Position numbers and translations under genes: made by a program
DNA from: an uncultured Porticoccus sp.
GTDB lineage: Bacteria; Pseudomonadota; Gammaproteobacteria; Pseudomonadales; Porticoccaceae
Assembly: GCA_947259505.1 (NCBI GenBank)
Contig: CAMYLT010000008.1
Location: 434,001 to 498,000 of the forward strand
Length of the DNA: 64,000 nt
Reading direction: 5' to 3'
In this document: piece after piece, positions 35,051-42,810 of the stretch
Numbering within the stretch: the first letter of the stretch is position 1
Layout: the number at the start of each line of letters is the position of its first letter
Notes under the pieces: generated by a model
What the model was told of the DNA's origin: nothing
Database searches by the model: none
Seen by the model: the letters and a program-made list of their open reading frames with translations, nothing else

Positions 35051-36214
35051 TTACTGATCAATGGCGTTATCATGAACATATTCAAGCACTTGGAGGGCAT
35101 CATCAGCCTCCTGCGTGAACTGGTCAATACCGCCGGTGCTATTGTCTTTGATCGAGTTATCCTCGACAGTATTAAATTCGACAGTAGTATAGAGATCTAC
35201 TTGGGTAGGTACGTACACACCATTCTCTTCGACCAGTACCCAGACATCCAGAACGCCTTCGGTATAGACGTCAGCACGGTCATAAGTATAGAGGGGGTTA
35301 GTGACAATTTTTGCTAAGTCGTCCTCTACACCGAGAAAAGTGCTGATGCCTATAATTTCATCAATAGTAAGTTCGCCTGTTTTGTCCGATGCCGCAGCGA
35401 TCGCTGAAGCGGCCAAATCGAGACGAATGCCTACAGGAAGACTGAGCGTATAGGTTGTATCTCCATCTTTCACTGACAGTGTGATCATGCCATCCACTGG
35501 TGTTGCGGTTAACAATGCCACGTAGATAGCCAAGTTTTCCAACGGAGAATCAATGGCAGAGCCGTCTGAGGTGACAAGACGTCCTGCTGAATCAAGGGTG
35601 ATTGTGTCACCGACAATGCCACCATCCAGCTTGGACAAAGCCTCAGTCAATGCTTGATCCAATACTTTTGTAGGAGCGCGGGCGATATTGAGACGACCAT
35701 ACTCAACTGCCTGCACATCTGCTCCTTCCGGGATCTCTCCATCAGTAATGGGTATCAGGGTGCCATCTGAAGCAACGGCATAGGTGATATTGCCGTCTTG
35801 AACCAGCGTACCGTCATCGTAGCGAAGCATGACGATGATATCCCCATACTCATCACCTTTTTTGGTTGAACCACCAGCATTTCCGCCACCGGGTTTCCCT
35901 TCATTACCGGGTGTTCCTGCCCACGAGGGACGATCAGAATCTTCCCCGTCGTCTTCCTCAGCTAGCAAGTCGGAAATGGATTTTTTGCTGCCGCGCAGTC
36001 CTCCTTTTCCTCCTGTACTTTGCCCGCCATTGCCCTTATTGGCGTTGCCTTTGTTCGCACTACCCTTGTGCCCGGTAGTTGTGTCGCTAGCTGCGGTTGC
36101 CTCACTGATAAAAAATCCCGCCTGAGCGGTTAGTACTGCCAGCGGTGTTAGAGAAACAGCCGTTGCTACAGCGGTTGAAAGAACCAGTTTTTTAAATCCC
36201 AGATTTGAGTTCAT
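35051..36214 (-). CDS. Secreted protein with YGD..VMLR and GRLN..RAP core
   Basis: 387 residues from the ATG at 36214 (GAGGT eight bases upstream; an ATG five codons earlier is less likely). The signal peptide covers about 1-42, with cleavage near ATAAS. A low-complexity Gly/Lys/Asn linker follows (48-76, GSANKGNANKGNGG) and then an acidic stretch. The core has RPSWAG (95-100), EYGDIIVMLRYDDGTLV (122-138), EYGRLNIARAPTKVLDQAL (171-189) and SPLENLAIY (223-231); the last two are shared with the 247-residue paralogue. I have seen similar uncharacterised gammaproteobacterial exported proteins but no function is known. It follows the triple-barrel protein by about 100 bp. Confidence 0.75.
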   Translation of the reverse strand: MNSNLGFKKLVLSTAVATAVSLTPLAVLTAQAGFFISEATAASDTTTGHKGSANKGNANKGNGGQSTGGKGGLRGSKKSISDLLAEEDDGEDSDRPSWAGTPGNEGKPGGGNAGGSTKKGDEYGDIIVMLRYDDGTLVQDGNITYAVASDGTLIPITDGEIPEGADVQAVEYGRLNIARAPTKVLDQALTEALSKLDGGIVGDTITLDSAGRLVTSDGSAIDSPLENLAIYVALLTATPVDGMITLSVKDGDTTYTLSLPVGIRLDLAASAIAAASDKTGELTIDEIIGISTFLGVEDDLAKIVTNPLYTYDRADVYTEGVLDVWVLVEENGVYVPTQVDLYTTVEFNTVEDNSIKDNSTGGIDQFTQEADDALQVLEYVHDNAIDQ

Positions 36215-36317
36215 AGAACGGTACCTCACTAATTAAATTAAATTCAGTATGTATATTAGATCATTCTTATATTTCCGCCTTGATCTGAAACAATTGGATG
36301 AAATTTAAGCAGTATAG

Positions 36318-38915
36318 TTAAAAAGAAATACTCAGGCCGACACGGAACATGGTTTCATCGTTGTCGAATTCCATCGAATCACTATTACCGTGGCTGGTTA
36401 CAAAGTCATATTTCCCGTAATCGGTGTAGGTGTAATCAAATCGCACAGAAACATTGCCTGTCAGTGGGACCTCTGCTCCAATACCTACACGTTCCCCCCA
36501 GAGGTTGTCGTCTCGCTCTATATCATTCTCCCGAGTTTCACCTTTGATCCAAACGGTATTGAACCTGGTTTTTACTGCACCGGCGCGCAGATAGAGAAGC
36601 GTGCCACTGTCCAGAATGTAGCCGACACGGCCACTCAGACCATAGCTGCCTTTCTTGTCGACGGAAAAATTTCGACCATTAGGTTCGCGCTGGTGTTTCC
36701 AGTCTGCATTACTGGTGGCGGCCTCGCCTTCAATAGAAAAATACCAGTGCTTATATGTGAACCCATAACCAATGAACCCGCCAAGATTGATCCCGGCCTC
36801 GTCAGCAAATTCACCACTAAAGTTCGATGTGTCACCACTATCGTTATGGACACCATTGGTATCACTACCAATTGACCCATGTCCCAACTGGAGACCTGTA
36901 TATAAGCCGCTGTGGTCGACATTAACTCTTTTGGCTGGATGTGGCTGCTTATCAAAATGCCAGCCAAGCCCTACCCGAAACATTGTTTCATCATTGTCGT
37001 AATTGGCAGAAACGGGGTCGCCCTGATTATCCAGGTAGTCGATCGTGTGGTCATCATAGTCAGTTAGGCGGTAATCCATTCGGATGAACAGGCGCTCCCC
37101 GGCTGGAATATCTATACCCAGGCCGTACTGAACACCATCTTGCCAGTTGCTATCATCGTAGCCAGTGAGCTGATTGTTTGTTTTATTGTAGGTGTCAAAT
37201 TCGGATTCTACCCAACCTAGGCGGCTATATATAAGGGCGCCACTGGGCACCATATAGCCTAGGCGTAAAGAGCCAGCATAGCTTTTGTTCTTCTCGATGT
37301 GGATGGTTGGAGCATAATCTTTGGACTTGCTGTGGTTGATTGTGGTGTCAGCCTCTTCGTACTCAGCTTCCAGCCCCCAATACCAGTTCTGATAACGCCA
37401 TCCGTACCCTAAGAATGGGCCAAAAGCGCTCCCTTTATCACCGTATTCCCCTATATCAGTACCGTTGTCTCTTGGGCCTTCCACCTGTGAAAAAACAGTG
37501 TCTTGCCCATACTGCGCACCAAGATAGAGGCCGCCCCAGTCAACGGGGGTGAAATCGGGTATAAGTTTTCTGCCAGTCGACCAAGGGCTCTCCGGAACAG
37601 GGTAAAGCAGGGCGCCAATGGTTAAAAAGACTGCATTGCTGTAATAATCCTTATAATCCTGTCGGTTAGCTGGATTTGCTGCGCTCCCTAGCTGATCACC
37701 CAGTCGGTCTTCGGAAGAGTCCCTACCAGTGAGGCGATAACTCGCGTCTAGGTAGATGTTTTTTGTTAAAAAGTGCCGATAAGCAATACCCCAATCAATG
37801 ATGTCATCGCTAGTGCTATTATCCTGGTAGTCCTCTTCCCCAAGTATCAAGTGACCCGTTAACGTACCGTTTTTGCTGAAACGGTGCTGTATGTTGATGC
37901 CGGCTGTGGTCATGATATAACCAGCAGACCCCTCTCTTGTGGTCTCTTCAAGAGTTCGGTTTAGAAAGGCATTGATATTCGAGTAGGGTGATATTTGCCA
38001 CTTCAGATTGCCGCCAATATCCATTTCCTTAACATCATCAAAGCGACGATCGTCGTACTCTTGACGAATATATCCGATGTAGGCTGAGCCACTGACCAAT
38101 TGGCTTAAGCGACCCTCGACACCGATATTGAAACGGTAGCCATCCGAGTCACGTTCATAACCGTTGTCATCAACTGTATCGTCGTACTGGCGGTTATCAA
38201 TAACAGCCTGAAGAAAGGGTTGTAGTCTGGGGCTCAACTTGTAACTTAATCGAGCTCCAGCTCCGTAGAGGTTTCGGTCTCGGTCATCGTTATTGAGTTT
38301 GCCGCCATTAAGTATGCCGACATCATCATAGTTAAGTGTTTCGAAGGTGCCCCCAAGTCTGAGGGATATGTTCCCCCACTTTTGTGAAGCACCAGCATGC
38401 GTTTGGGTCGAGCTATAGGTGGTGGGTTCATCTCCAAACTGATCATCGGGACTGCCTCTGTCTTCGTGTTCATCAGTGAAACTGAGACCGCCAAAAAAAT
38501 TGGTGTTTTTGCTGAGATCGTAACGCCCTTCAGTGCTTAACCAGTAGTCATCATAATCTTCGTCGTCATACTTATCATAGCGGCCACTTTCCAAGCCCAT
38601 ATTGAAATTTAGCTTGTGTCTTTTCCAGTCAGATTTGATAGCGATGTTGCCAGAAAGTCCATAGATATCATCGCTTTGCTCATTGTCATGTTCAGCGAAG
38701 ATATTGTCGTCATGACCATAAAAAAGATTTAACTCTGGTTGAACCCTGAAGTCGCCGAACGAATATCCATGCACCTTGGATAAGGCTTCAATCGCAGCTT
38801 TATCTCGTGCTGTCAGCGTGATCTTTTCTGATGAAGCTGGTAGCTCCTCACCGAGAGAGGCATTAGCGAACATGGCTGTGCTGATAACAATGTAAACAAA
38901 ATTATTGTTTTTCAT
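36318..38915 (-). CDS. Large outer-membrane protein with three predicted beta-barrel domains
   Basis: 865 residues from the ATG at 38915 (AAGGGT five bases upstream). A signal peptide (about 1-24, ending FANASLG) precedes three barrel-like parts. The first, about 55-445, resembles the putative beta-barrel porin-2 group (FRVQPELNLFYGHDDNIF, many alternating aromatic/polar strands with Asp-rich loops). The second (about 460-655) and third (about 665-865) are OmpA-like small barrels, each opening GLYTGLQLG-style and each ending DNDETMFRVGL. The last residue is Phe, as in BAM substrates. The two small barrels look like an internal duplication. It is co-directional with the secreted paralogues. 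Three barrels in one chain is unusual; the function is unknown. Confidence 0.8.
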   Translation of the reverse strand: MKNNNFVYIVISTAMFANASLGEELPASSEKITLTARDKAAIEALSKVHGYSFGDFRVQPELNLFYGHDDNIFAEHDNEQSDDIYGLSGNIAIKSDWKRHKLNFNMGLESGRYDKYDDEDYDDYWLSTEGRYDLSKNTNFFGGLSFTDEHEDRGSPDDQFGDEPTTYSSTQTHAGASQKWGNISLRLGGTFETLNYDDVGILNGGKLNNDDRDRNLYGAGARLSYKLSPRLQPFLQAVIDNRQYDDTVDDNGYERDSDGYRFNIGVEGRLSQLVSGSAYIGYIRQEYDDRRFDDVKEMDIGGNLKWQISPYSNINAFLNRTLEETTREGSAGYIMTTAGINIQHRFSKNGTLTGHLILGEEDYQDNSTSDDIIDWGIAYRHFLTKNIYLDASYRLTGRDSSEDRLGDQLGSAANPANRQDYKDYYSNAVFLTIGALLYPVPESPWSTGRKLIPDFTPVDWGGLYLGAQYGQDTVFSQVEGPRDNGTDIGEYGDKGSAFGPFLGYGWRYQNWYWGLEAEYEEADTTINHSKSKDYAPTIHIEKNKSYAGSLRLGYMVPSGALIYSRLGWVESEFDTYNKTNNQLTGYDDSNWQDGVQYGLGIDIPAGERLFIRMDYRLTDYDDHTIDYLDNQGDPVSANYDNDETMFRVGLGWHFDKQPHPAKRVNVDHSGLYTGLQLGHGSIGSDTNGVHNDSGDTSNFSGEFADEAGINLGGFIGYGFTYKHWYFSIEGEAATSNADWKHQREPNGRNFSVDKKGSYGLSGRVGYILDSGTLLYLRAGAVKTRFNTVWIKGETRENDIERDDNLWGERVGIGAEVPLTGNVSVRFDYTYTDYGKYDFVTSHGNSDSMEFDNDETMFRVGLSISF

Positions 38916-39124
38916 TAACACCCTTTAACAACTTATGCTGAACCATACGATTTTTGAAAATTTTCCAGATTGAAGGGAATCAACCATTTTCCAATATCGA
39001 TACAGCTTTGTTTTTATGATGTTACAGACGGCCTCCAAGTATTAGCCCTCTGTCAAAGTAGCCACCTCCAATGTGATGACTAGCAGAAAATCACATGTAT
39101 TTTCTTTTAAAAGGAATCCCGGCT

Positions 39125-39159
39125 ACCTATGAACAGCAATGTGGCCGCCGTTCATAGGT
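39125..39159. other. 10-bp inverted repeat downstream of the small Gly/Met-rich gene
   Basis: ACCTATGAAC (39125-39134) and GTTCATAGGT (39150-39159) with a 15-base loop, in the 263-bp gap between the small exported protein and the outer-membrane protein. No T run follows. It may be an operator for the outer-membrane gene or an mRNA hairpin. The rest of this gap shows a short stem AGAAAAT/ATTTTCT near 39087-39107 and nothing else I can name. Confidence 0.5.
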
Positions 39160-39178
39160 GAGTAAGCGTAAAACCACT

Positions 39179-39553
39179 CTATTTTCCTTTGCCGCCTCCG
39201 CCAGCACCCATTCCTCCGCCAGCACCCATTCCTCCGCCAGCACCCATATGGCCACCTTTTCCTGGCACCTCATCCGGTATGCTTACGCCTTGTTCCTTGG
39301 CACGTATTCTCATGCGTTCATGATGTTCATTGCGAATTTGATTTTTTTCCTGTTCAGACTTGGCAGAACGCATTCTCTCGCGATACTCATTGCGCTCTTG
39401 TTCTGTCATGAGTTGACTGCCGTAGATTCTGTCCTGAATCTGGTCATGCGCTTGGGTTCGATCTTGAATGCGATCTTGTTCATCCGCTAATGATCCAGTG
39501 GCATAGAGTGAAATAACAGCAATCAAAGCTGGGACGATTATAAGTTGTTTCAT
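39179..39553 (-). CDS. Small exported protein with Gly/Met-rich repeat tail
   Basis: 124 residues. The signal peptide is KQLIIVPALIAVISLYATG, cleaved near SLADE. The mature part has QDR repeats (QDRIQDRTQAHDQIQDRIYG). A charged helix follows, LMTEQERNEYRERMRSAK.. to EHHERMRIRAKEQG, recalling small periplasmic proteins of Gammaproteobacteria with this helix. The tail HMGAGGGMGAGGGMGAGGGG is encoded by three 18-bp repeats. A perfect GGAGGA site lies six bases before the ATG. Function unknown. It is first in the minus-strand exported-protein block. Confidence 0.75.
   Translation of the reverse strand: MKQLIIVPALIAVISLYATGSLADEQDRIQDRTQAHDQIQDRIYGSQLMTEQERNEYRERMRSAKSEQEKNQIRNEHHERMRIRAKEQGVSIPDEVPGKGGHMGAGGGMGAGGGMGAGGGGKGK
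39195..39248 (-). repeat. Three tandem 18-bp repeats coding MGAGGG
   Basis: The unit CCTCCGCCAGCACCCATT (plus strand) occurs at 39195-39212, 39213-39230 and 39231-39248; the third ends in TA instead of TT. It encodes the Gly/Met-rich tail of the small exported protein. The 18-bp unit keeps the frame, so copy number could vary without breaking the gene. Confidence 0.95.
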
Positions 39554-39884
39554 TTTTTCCTCCGTTTCCCATCGTAAAGGGGATTAGAAATGCTATTACG
39601 CCGTTAATACCGAGCTTTTTTAAATGGTAGTAGAAAAAATAATATTTATGGGGTGATCTGAGTCAACAAACCGGGCATTACTGCGCGGTAGAGATTGCTC
39701 ACGTCATGCAATGGATTGGAGAGCCTTCGCGACGAATAGTCCATTCAGGTGAGATAGATCGTCGTGACGCGCCTAAGACTCTCTCTTTAGCGGACTATAT
39801 TTATTACCAATAGGTTGGCTTCTAGATGTCGATAAAGACAACTGACCCGCTGACAGCCGCCGTTCCGCATGGTGTAATCATTTT
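39554..39884. other. 331-bp intergenic region, A/T-rich, with right direct-repeat copy
   Basis: No convincing coding frame. It separates the accessory block (minus) from the cytosine deaminase gene (plus), so it should hold two divergent promoters; I could not choose a clear -35/-10 pair. The right copy of the direct repeat is at 39812-39842. A 7-base match to the tRNA-Leu 3' end at 39671-39677 is too short to count as an attachment site. Confidence 0.5.
39812..39842 (+). repeat. Right copy of the imperfect direct repeat
   Basis: AGGTTGGCTTCTAG followed by ATGTC, then GATAAAGACAAC. It matches the copy at 34187-34214 over two exact words of 10 and 8 bases plus flanking TAG and AAC. It is 43 bp before the cytosine deaminase ATG. 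Confidence 0.4.
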
Positions 39885-40322
39885 ATGGATAAATATCTAC
39901 AGGCAGCAATCGACGAAGCCAGAAAGGGCATGGCGGCGGGCGGCATACCGATTGGCTCGGTGCTGGTGATTGACGGCGAAATCGTTGGCCGCGGCCACAA
40001 CCAGCGAGTCCAAAAGGGCAGTGCGGTATTGCACGCTGAAATGGATTGTCTGGAAAATGCGGGCAGGATCAGCGCTGCTGATTATCGTCGCGCCACGCTG
40101 TATTCGACGTTGTCTCCCTGCGACATGTGCAGCGGTGCCATCCTGCTTTATGGTATTCCCAAGGTCGTTGTCGGCGAGAACTGTGCTTTTTGTGGCCCGG
40201 AGAAGTATTTGAAATCCCGGAGTGTAGACGTTGTGGTGGTCGATGATCCGGAATGTCGCCAGATGATGGAAGCATTTATCAGGGACAACCCCGTGCTCTG
40301 GAATGAGGATATCGGCGTATGA
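39885..40322 (+). CDS. Cytosine deaminase-type nucleoside/base deaminase (yeast FCY1-like)
   Basis: 145 residues. Zinc site: HAE in VLHAEMDCLENAG (His ligand, Glu proton shuttle) and PCDMC in STLSPCDMCSGAIL (two Cys ligands). The protein resembles yeast cytosine deaminase FCY1 along its length: IPIGSVLVIDG, GRGHNQRVQKGSA, YGIPKVVVGEN, EKYLKSR, VVVVDDPEC and the ending W.EDIG. It should convert cytosine to uracil for pyrimidine salvage. This is unlike E. coli CodA, an unrelated amidohydrolase, and unlike TadA. It directly follows the accessory block. Confidence 0.85.
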   Translation: MDKYLQAAIDEARKGMAAGGIPIGSVLVIDGEIVGRGHNQRVQKGSAVLHAEMDCLENAGRISAADYRRATLYSTLSPCDMCSGAILLYGIPKVVVGENCAFCGPEKYLKSRSVDVVVVDDPECRQMMEAFIRDNPVLWNEDIGV

Positions 40323-40423
40323 AGACAGCTCATATGCGTTGGACCCTTCTTTTCGGGGCTATCGGGCTGGGCTATTTTGTCCAGGGCAAAAGTTGCTGCC
40401 CAAATTCATCACGATCTAGTTGA
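40319..40423 (+). pseudogene. Short ORF, possible N-terminal remnant of a membrane protein
   Basis: A 34-codon frame starts at an ATG overlapping the deaminase stop by 4 bp (ATGA): MKTAHMRWTLLFGAIGLGYF, then VQGKSCCPNS and a stop. The hydrophobic first helix and the coupled start are like the beginning of a transporter that has lost the rest. The GYFVQG piece recalls some major facilitator proteins, but that is weak. It could also be a genuine tiny membrane peptide. Confidence 0.3.
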
Positions 40424-40465
40424 TATCGAAGGCAATTTTTCTAGCAGAGCAGGGGGGTACCTTAA

Positions 40466-41131
40466 GTGTCTAACCAAACCATTAACCTTACGGAAGACCT
40501 CTATCAATACCTGCTCGATGTCTCGTTGCGCGAGGCGGCGATATTGCGGGCGTTGCGTGAGGAAACGGCGGGGCTGCCCAATGCCAATATGCAGATCGCG
40601 CCAGAGCAGGGGCAGTTTATGGCGATGCTGGTACAGTTGAGTGGCGCCAGCCGGATTATCGAGGTGGGAGTTTTCACCGGCTACAGTTCCCTGGCGGTAG
40701 GGTTGGCGCTGCCCCACGATGGTTATGTGCTGGCCTGCGATGTCAGTGAGGAATACACCAATATTGCCCGTCGTTACTGGCAGCAGGCGGGTATCAGCCA
40801 CAAGATCGATCTGCGACTTGCCCCGGCGATGGAGACGCTGTCAGCGCTGATTGAACAGGGCCAGCAGGCAGATTTTGATTTCGCGTTTATCGATGCCGAC
40901 AAAGAAAACTACGATACGTATTACGAACATTGCCTGTCGTTATTGCGACCGGGCGGACTGATCGCGGTGGACAATGTGCTGTGGAACGGCTCCGTGATCA
41001 ATCCTGCCAAGCAGGATGTGGATACCGTGGCCATTCGTGCCTTTAATGAGAAATTGGTATCGGATGAGCGGGTTGATATCAGTTTAGTGCCTATCGGAGA
41101 TGGGCTGACGCTGGCCAGAAAACGCCAATGA
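40466..41131 (+). CDS. Class I SAM-dependent O-methyltransferase
   Basis: 221 residues from GTG 40466. The caffeoyl-CoA/catechol O-methyltransferase family pattern is clear: IAPEQGQFMAMLVQL, the SAM loop IIEVGVFTGYSSLAVGLAL, ACDVSEEYTNIARRYWQQAG, the metal/catalytic part FAFIDADKENYDTYYE, and GGLIAVDNVLWNGSV. The substrate is not readable from sequence. The gene is near the deaminase but probably not in one function with it. Confidence 0.92.
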   Translation: MSNQTINLTEDLYQYLLDVSLREAAILRALREETAGLPNANMQIAPEQGQFMAMLVQLSGASRIIEVGVFTGYSSLAVGLALPHDGYVLACDVSEEYTNIARRYWQQAGISHKIDLRLAPAMETLSALIEQGQQADFDFAFIDADKENYDTYYEHCLSLLRPGGLIAVDNVLWNGSVINPAKQDVDTVAIRAFNEKLVSDERVDISLVPIGDGLTLARKRQ

Positions 41132-41158
41132 AGTAGGAAATGAGAGCTGTACTGGTCG

Positions 41159-41575
41159 TTACGGCTGGTCATTTGCCGGGCCGACCCAGAAAAAAGGGTT
41201 GTGGGCCACTCCCCAAAGGTGTCCGTCGGGGTCTTTGAAGTAGCCGCTGTAGCCTCCCCAGAATACTTGCTGCGGTTTTTTTACCAGGGTCGCTCCCGCG
41301 GCAATTGCCTGGTTTACCACCTCGTCCACTTCGGCCTCCGAGCTGACATTGTGGGCGAGGGCGAAGCCTGCAAAGCCTTCACCCTGGGGGGAGACATTGG
41401 CGTCTGTTGCCAATGCTTCCTTACCGTACAATCCCAGCCAACTGCCATCTAGGGTGAAGAACGCCACCTCCGGGGGCGATGCCAGCCGGGGAAATCCCAG
41501 CCCCTGTTCATAGACGTGTATGGCCCTGCTCAGGTCGCTGACACCGAGGGTGATCATGCTGATTCTGGGTTTCAT
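41159..41575 (-). CDS. VOC (glyoxalase/bleomycin-resistance) family protein
   Basis: 138 residues from the ATG at 41575. The beta-alpha-beta-beta-beta modules are seen in ISMITLGVSDLSRAIHVYEQG and in the C-terminal GGYSGYFKDPDGHLWGVAHNP, which contains the typical metal/ligand residues. The upstream frame stays open to 41698, but the extra residues do not look like the family. The substrate is unknown; many such proteins are not lactoylglutathione lyases. Confidence 0.88.
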   Translation of the reverse strand: MKPRISMITLGVSDLSRAIHVYEQGLGFPRLASPPEVAFFTLDGSWLGLYGKEALATDANVSPQGEGFAGFALAHNVSSEAEVDEVVNQAIAAGATLVKKPQQVFWGGYSGYFKDPDGHLWGVAHNPFFWVGPANDQP

Positions 41576-41908
41576 GAGGTAGCCTTGGGGTGGAATTTCG
41601 TTATTGTTGTCCTGACTTGAGGGTAGCGCATTGGCCCTCAAAAAACTGTCAGATTGTGCAGATGCCCGATATGCCGGGAAGTGTCCGGATTGCGACAAGG
41701 GCGATGGCGTTGTCGAGTTTCGACTGCGATATCGTTAGGGTAAATATATATTAATCAGTAAAATAGAGTTTTCATATAATGTTATTTAGAGGTTGTGGGT
41801 GATGCTCTCAGCAGTTGGTAATCGGCTACTGTTTATTGCGCAGGAGATGTTCTGGCCGACGCTATATAATGCATGAACATTCACCCTTGGGACGCCTCAG
41901 ATAACACC
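41576..41908 (+). promoter_or_regulatory. 333-bp intergenic region with two -10 boxes before nadK
   Basis: A weak promoter TTAATC (41751-41756), 18 bp, TATAAT (41775-41780) is seen. A second TATAAT is at 41865-41870, with no good -35. If the second is used, transcription starts near 41877, after the in-frame ATG at 41873, which supports ATG 41909 as the nadK start. A 24-codon ORF (41803-41876) is probably not a gene. Confidence 0.4.
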
Positions 41909-42805
41909 ATGACTGATTTTAAGCGCATCGCCCTGGTTGCCAATATCGAATTGCCGGAAATCGGCGAGTCGATCAGACGTCTGATCAGCTTCCTCAACAA
42001 GAACGGCTATAGTCTGTTACTGGAAGCCAATACTGCTCGTATTATCGGCAACACTGATTTGCCAGTGTTTGAATGCGGCAAGCTGGATGCTCCCCTGGAT
42101 TTGGTAATTGTGGTGGGCGGTGATGGCAGTATGCTCAGCGCTGCACGCAGCTTGGTTAATCACAATGTCCCGCTGCTGGGCGTCAACCGCGGACGGCTTG
42201 GCTTTCTTACCGATATTCATCCTCAGGAAATGGAAGAGCAGGTTCGGCGTGTATTGTCCGGCGATTTTATTCTTTCCAGCCGCTTTCTGCTTGAGGTGTC
42301 CATTAGACGTGCGGGGGCGGTCATTGGCAGCGGTTCGGCGCTTAATGATGTGGTACTGCATCCGGGAAAATCGGTGCGGATGATGGAATTTGAGCTCTAC
42401 ATCGACGATCAGTTTGTCTACAGCCAGCGCTCTGACGGCCTGATTGTATCGACCCCTACAGGTTCTACAGCCTACGCCCTGTCTGGTGGTGGCCCGATTA
42501 TGCATCCGAATCTGGACGCCATTGTGCTGGTGCCAATGAATCCCCACACACTTACCAGTCGACCGATTGTGGTGGGCGGTAACAGCGACATTGAGATTCG
42601 CGTCGGTTCCCGCAATGAACTGCACCCATTGGTCACCTGTGACGGACAGAATGATATTCAGTCTGAACCCGGCGACATCATTCGTATTCACAAGAAAGCC
42701 CAGCCCATCCAGTTAATTCATCCGGTCGGACATAATTTCTACGAAACCTGTCGCACCAAGTTAGGCTGGGGTAGCCGTTTGGGTGCCAGTGATAGGGAAA
42801 GCTAA
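41909..42805 (+). CDS. nadK: NAD kinase
   Basis: 298 residues. It phosphorylates NAD to NADP with ATP or polyphosphate. The family motif VVGGDGSMLSAAR (GGDG) is near 65-75, then LLGVNRGRLGFLTDI, the N-D motif LNDVVLHPG, SQRSDGLIVSTPTGSTAY and SGGGPIMHP. The final KLGWGSRL is typical. ATG 41909 gives the usual N-terminus (MTDFKRIALVAN); ATG 41873 is an in-frame alternative. The stop is 5 bp before the rhomboid gene. Confidence 0.95.
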   Translation: MTDFKRIALVANIELPEIGESIRRLISFLNKNGYSLLLEANTARIIGNTDLPVFECGKLDAPLDLVIVVGGDGSMLSAARSLVNHNVPLLGVNRGRLGFLTDIHPQEMEEQVRRVLSGDFILSSRFLLEVSIRRAGAVIGSGSALNDVVLHPGKSVRMMEFELYIDDQFVYSQRSDGLIVSTPTGSTAYALSGGGPIMHPNLDAIVLVPMNPHTLTSRPIVVGGNSDIEIRVGSRNELHPLVTCDGQNDIQSEPGDIIRIHKKAQPIQLIHPVGHNFYETCRTKLGWGSRLGASDRES

Positions 42806-42810
42806 CACCG

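Noticed and set aside
39195..39248. Tandem repeats as a CRISPR array
   Set aside because: Units are directly adjacent with no spacers and lie inside a coding region; no cas genes are in the window.
39671..39677. CCGGGCA match to the 3' end of tRNA-Leu as an attachment-site copy
   Set aside because: Only 7 bases match, which is expected by chance in this length.
41803..41876. 24-codon ORF before nadK as a leader peptide
   Set aside because: No ribosome-binding site of quality, no run of regulatory codons, and no attenuator hairpin.
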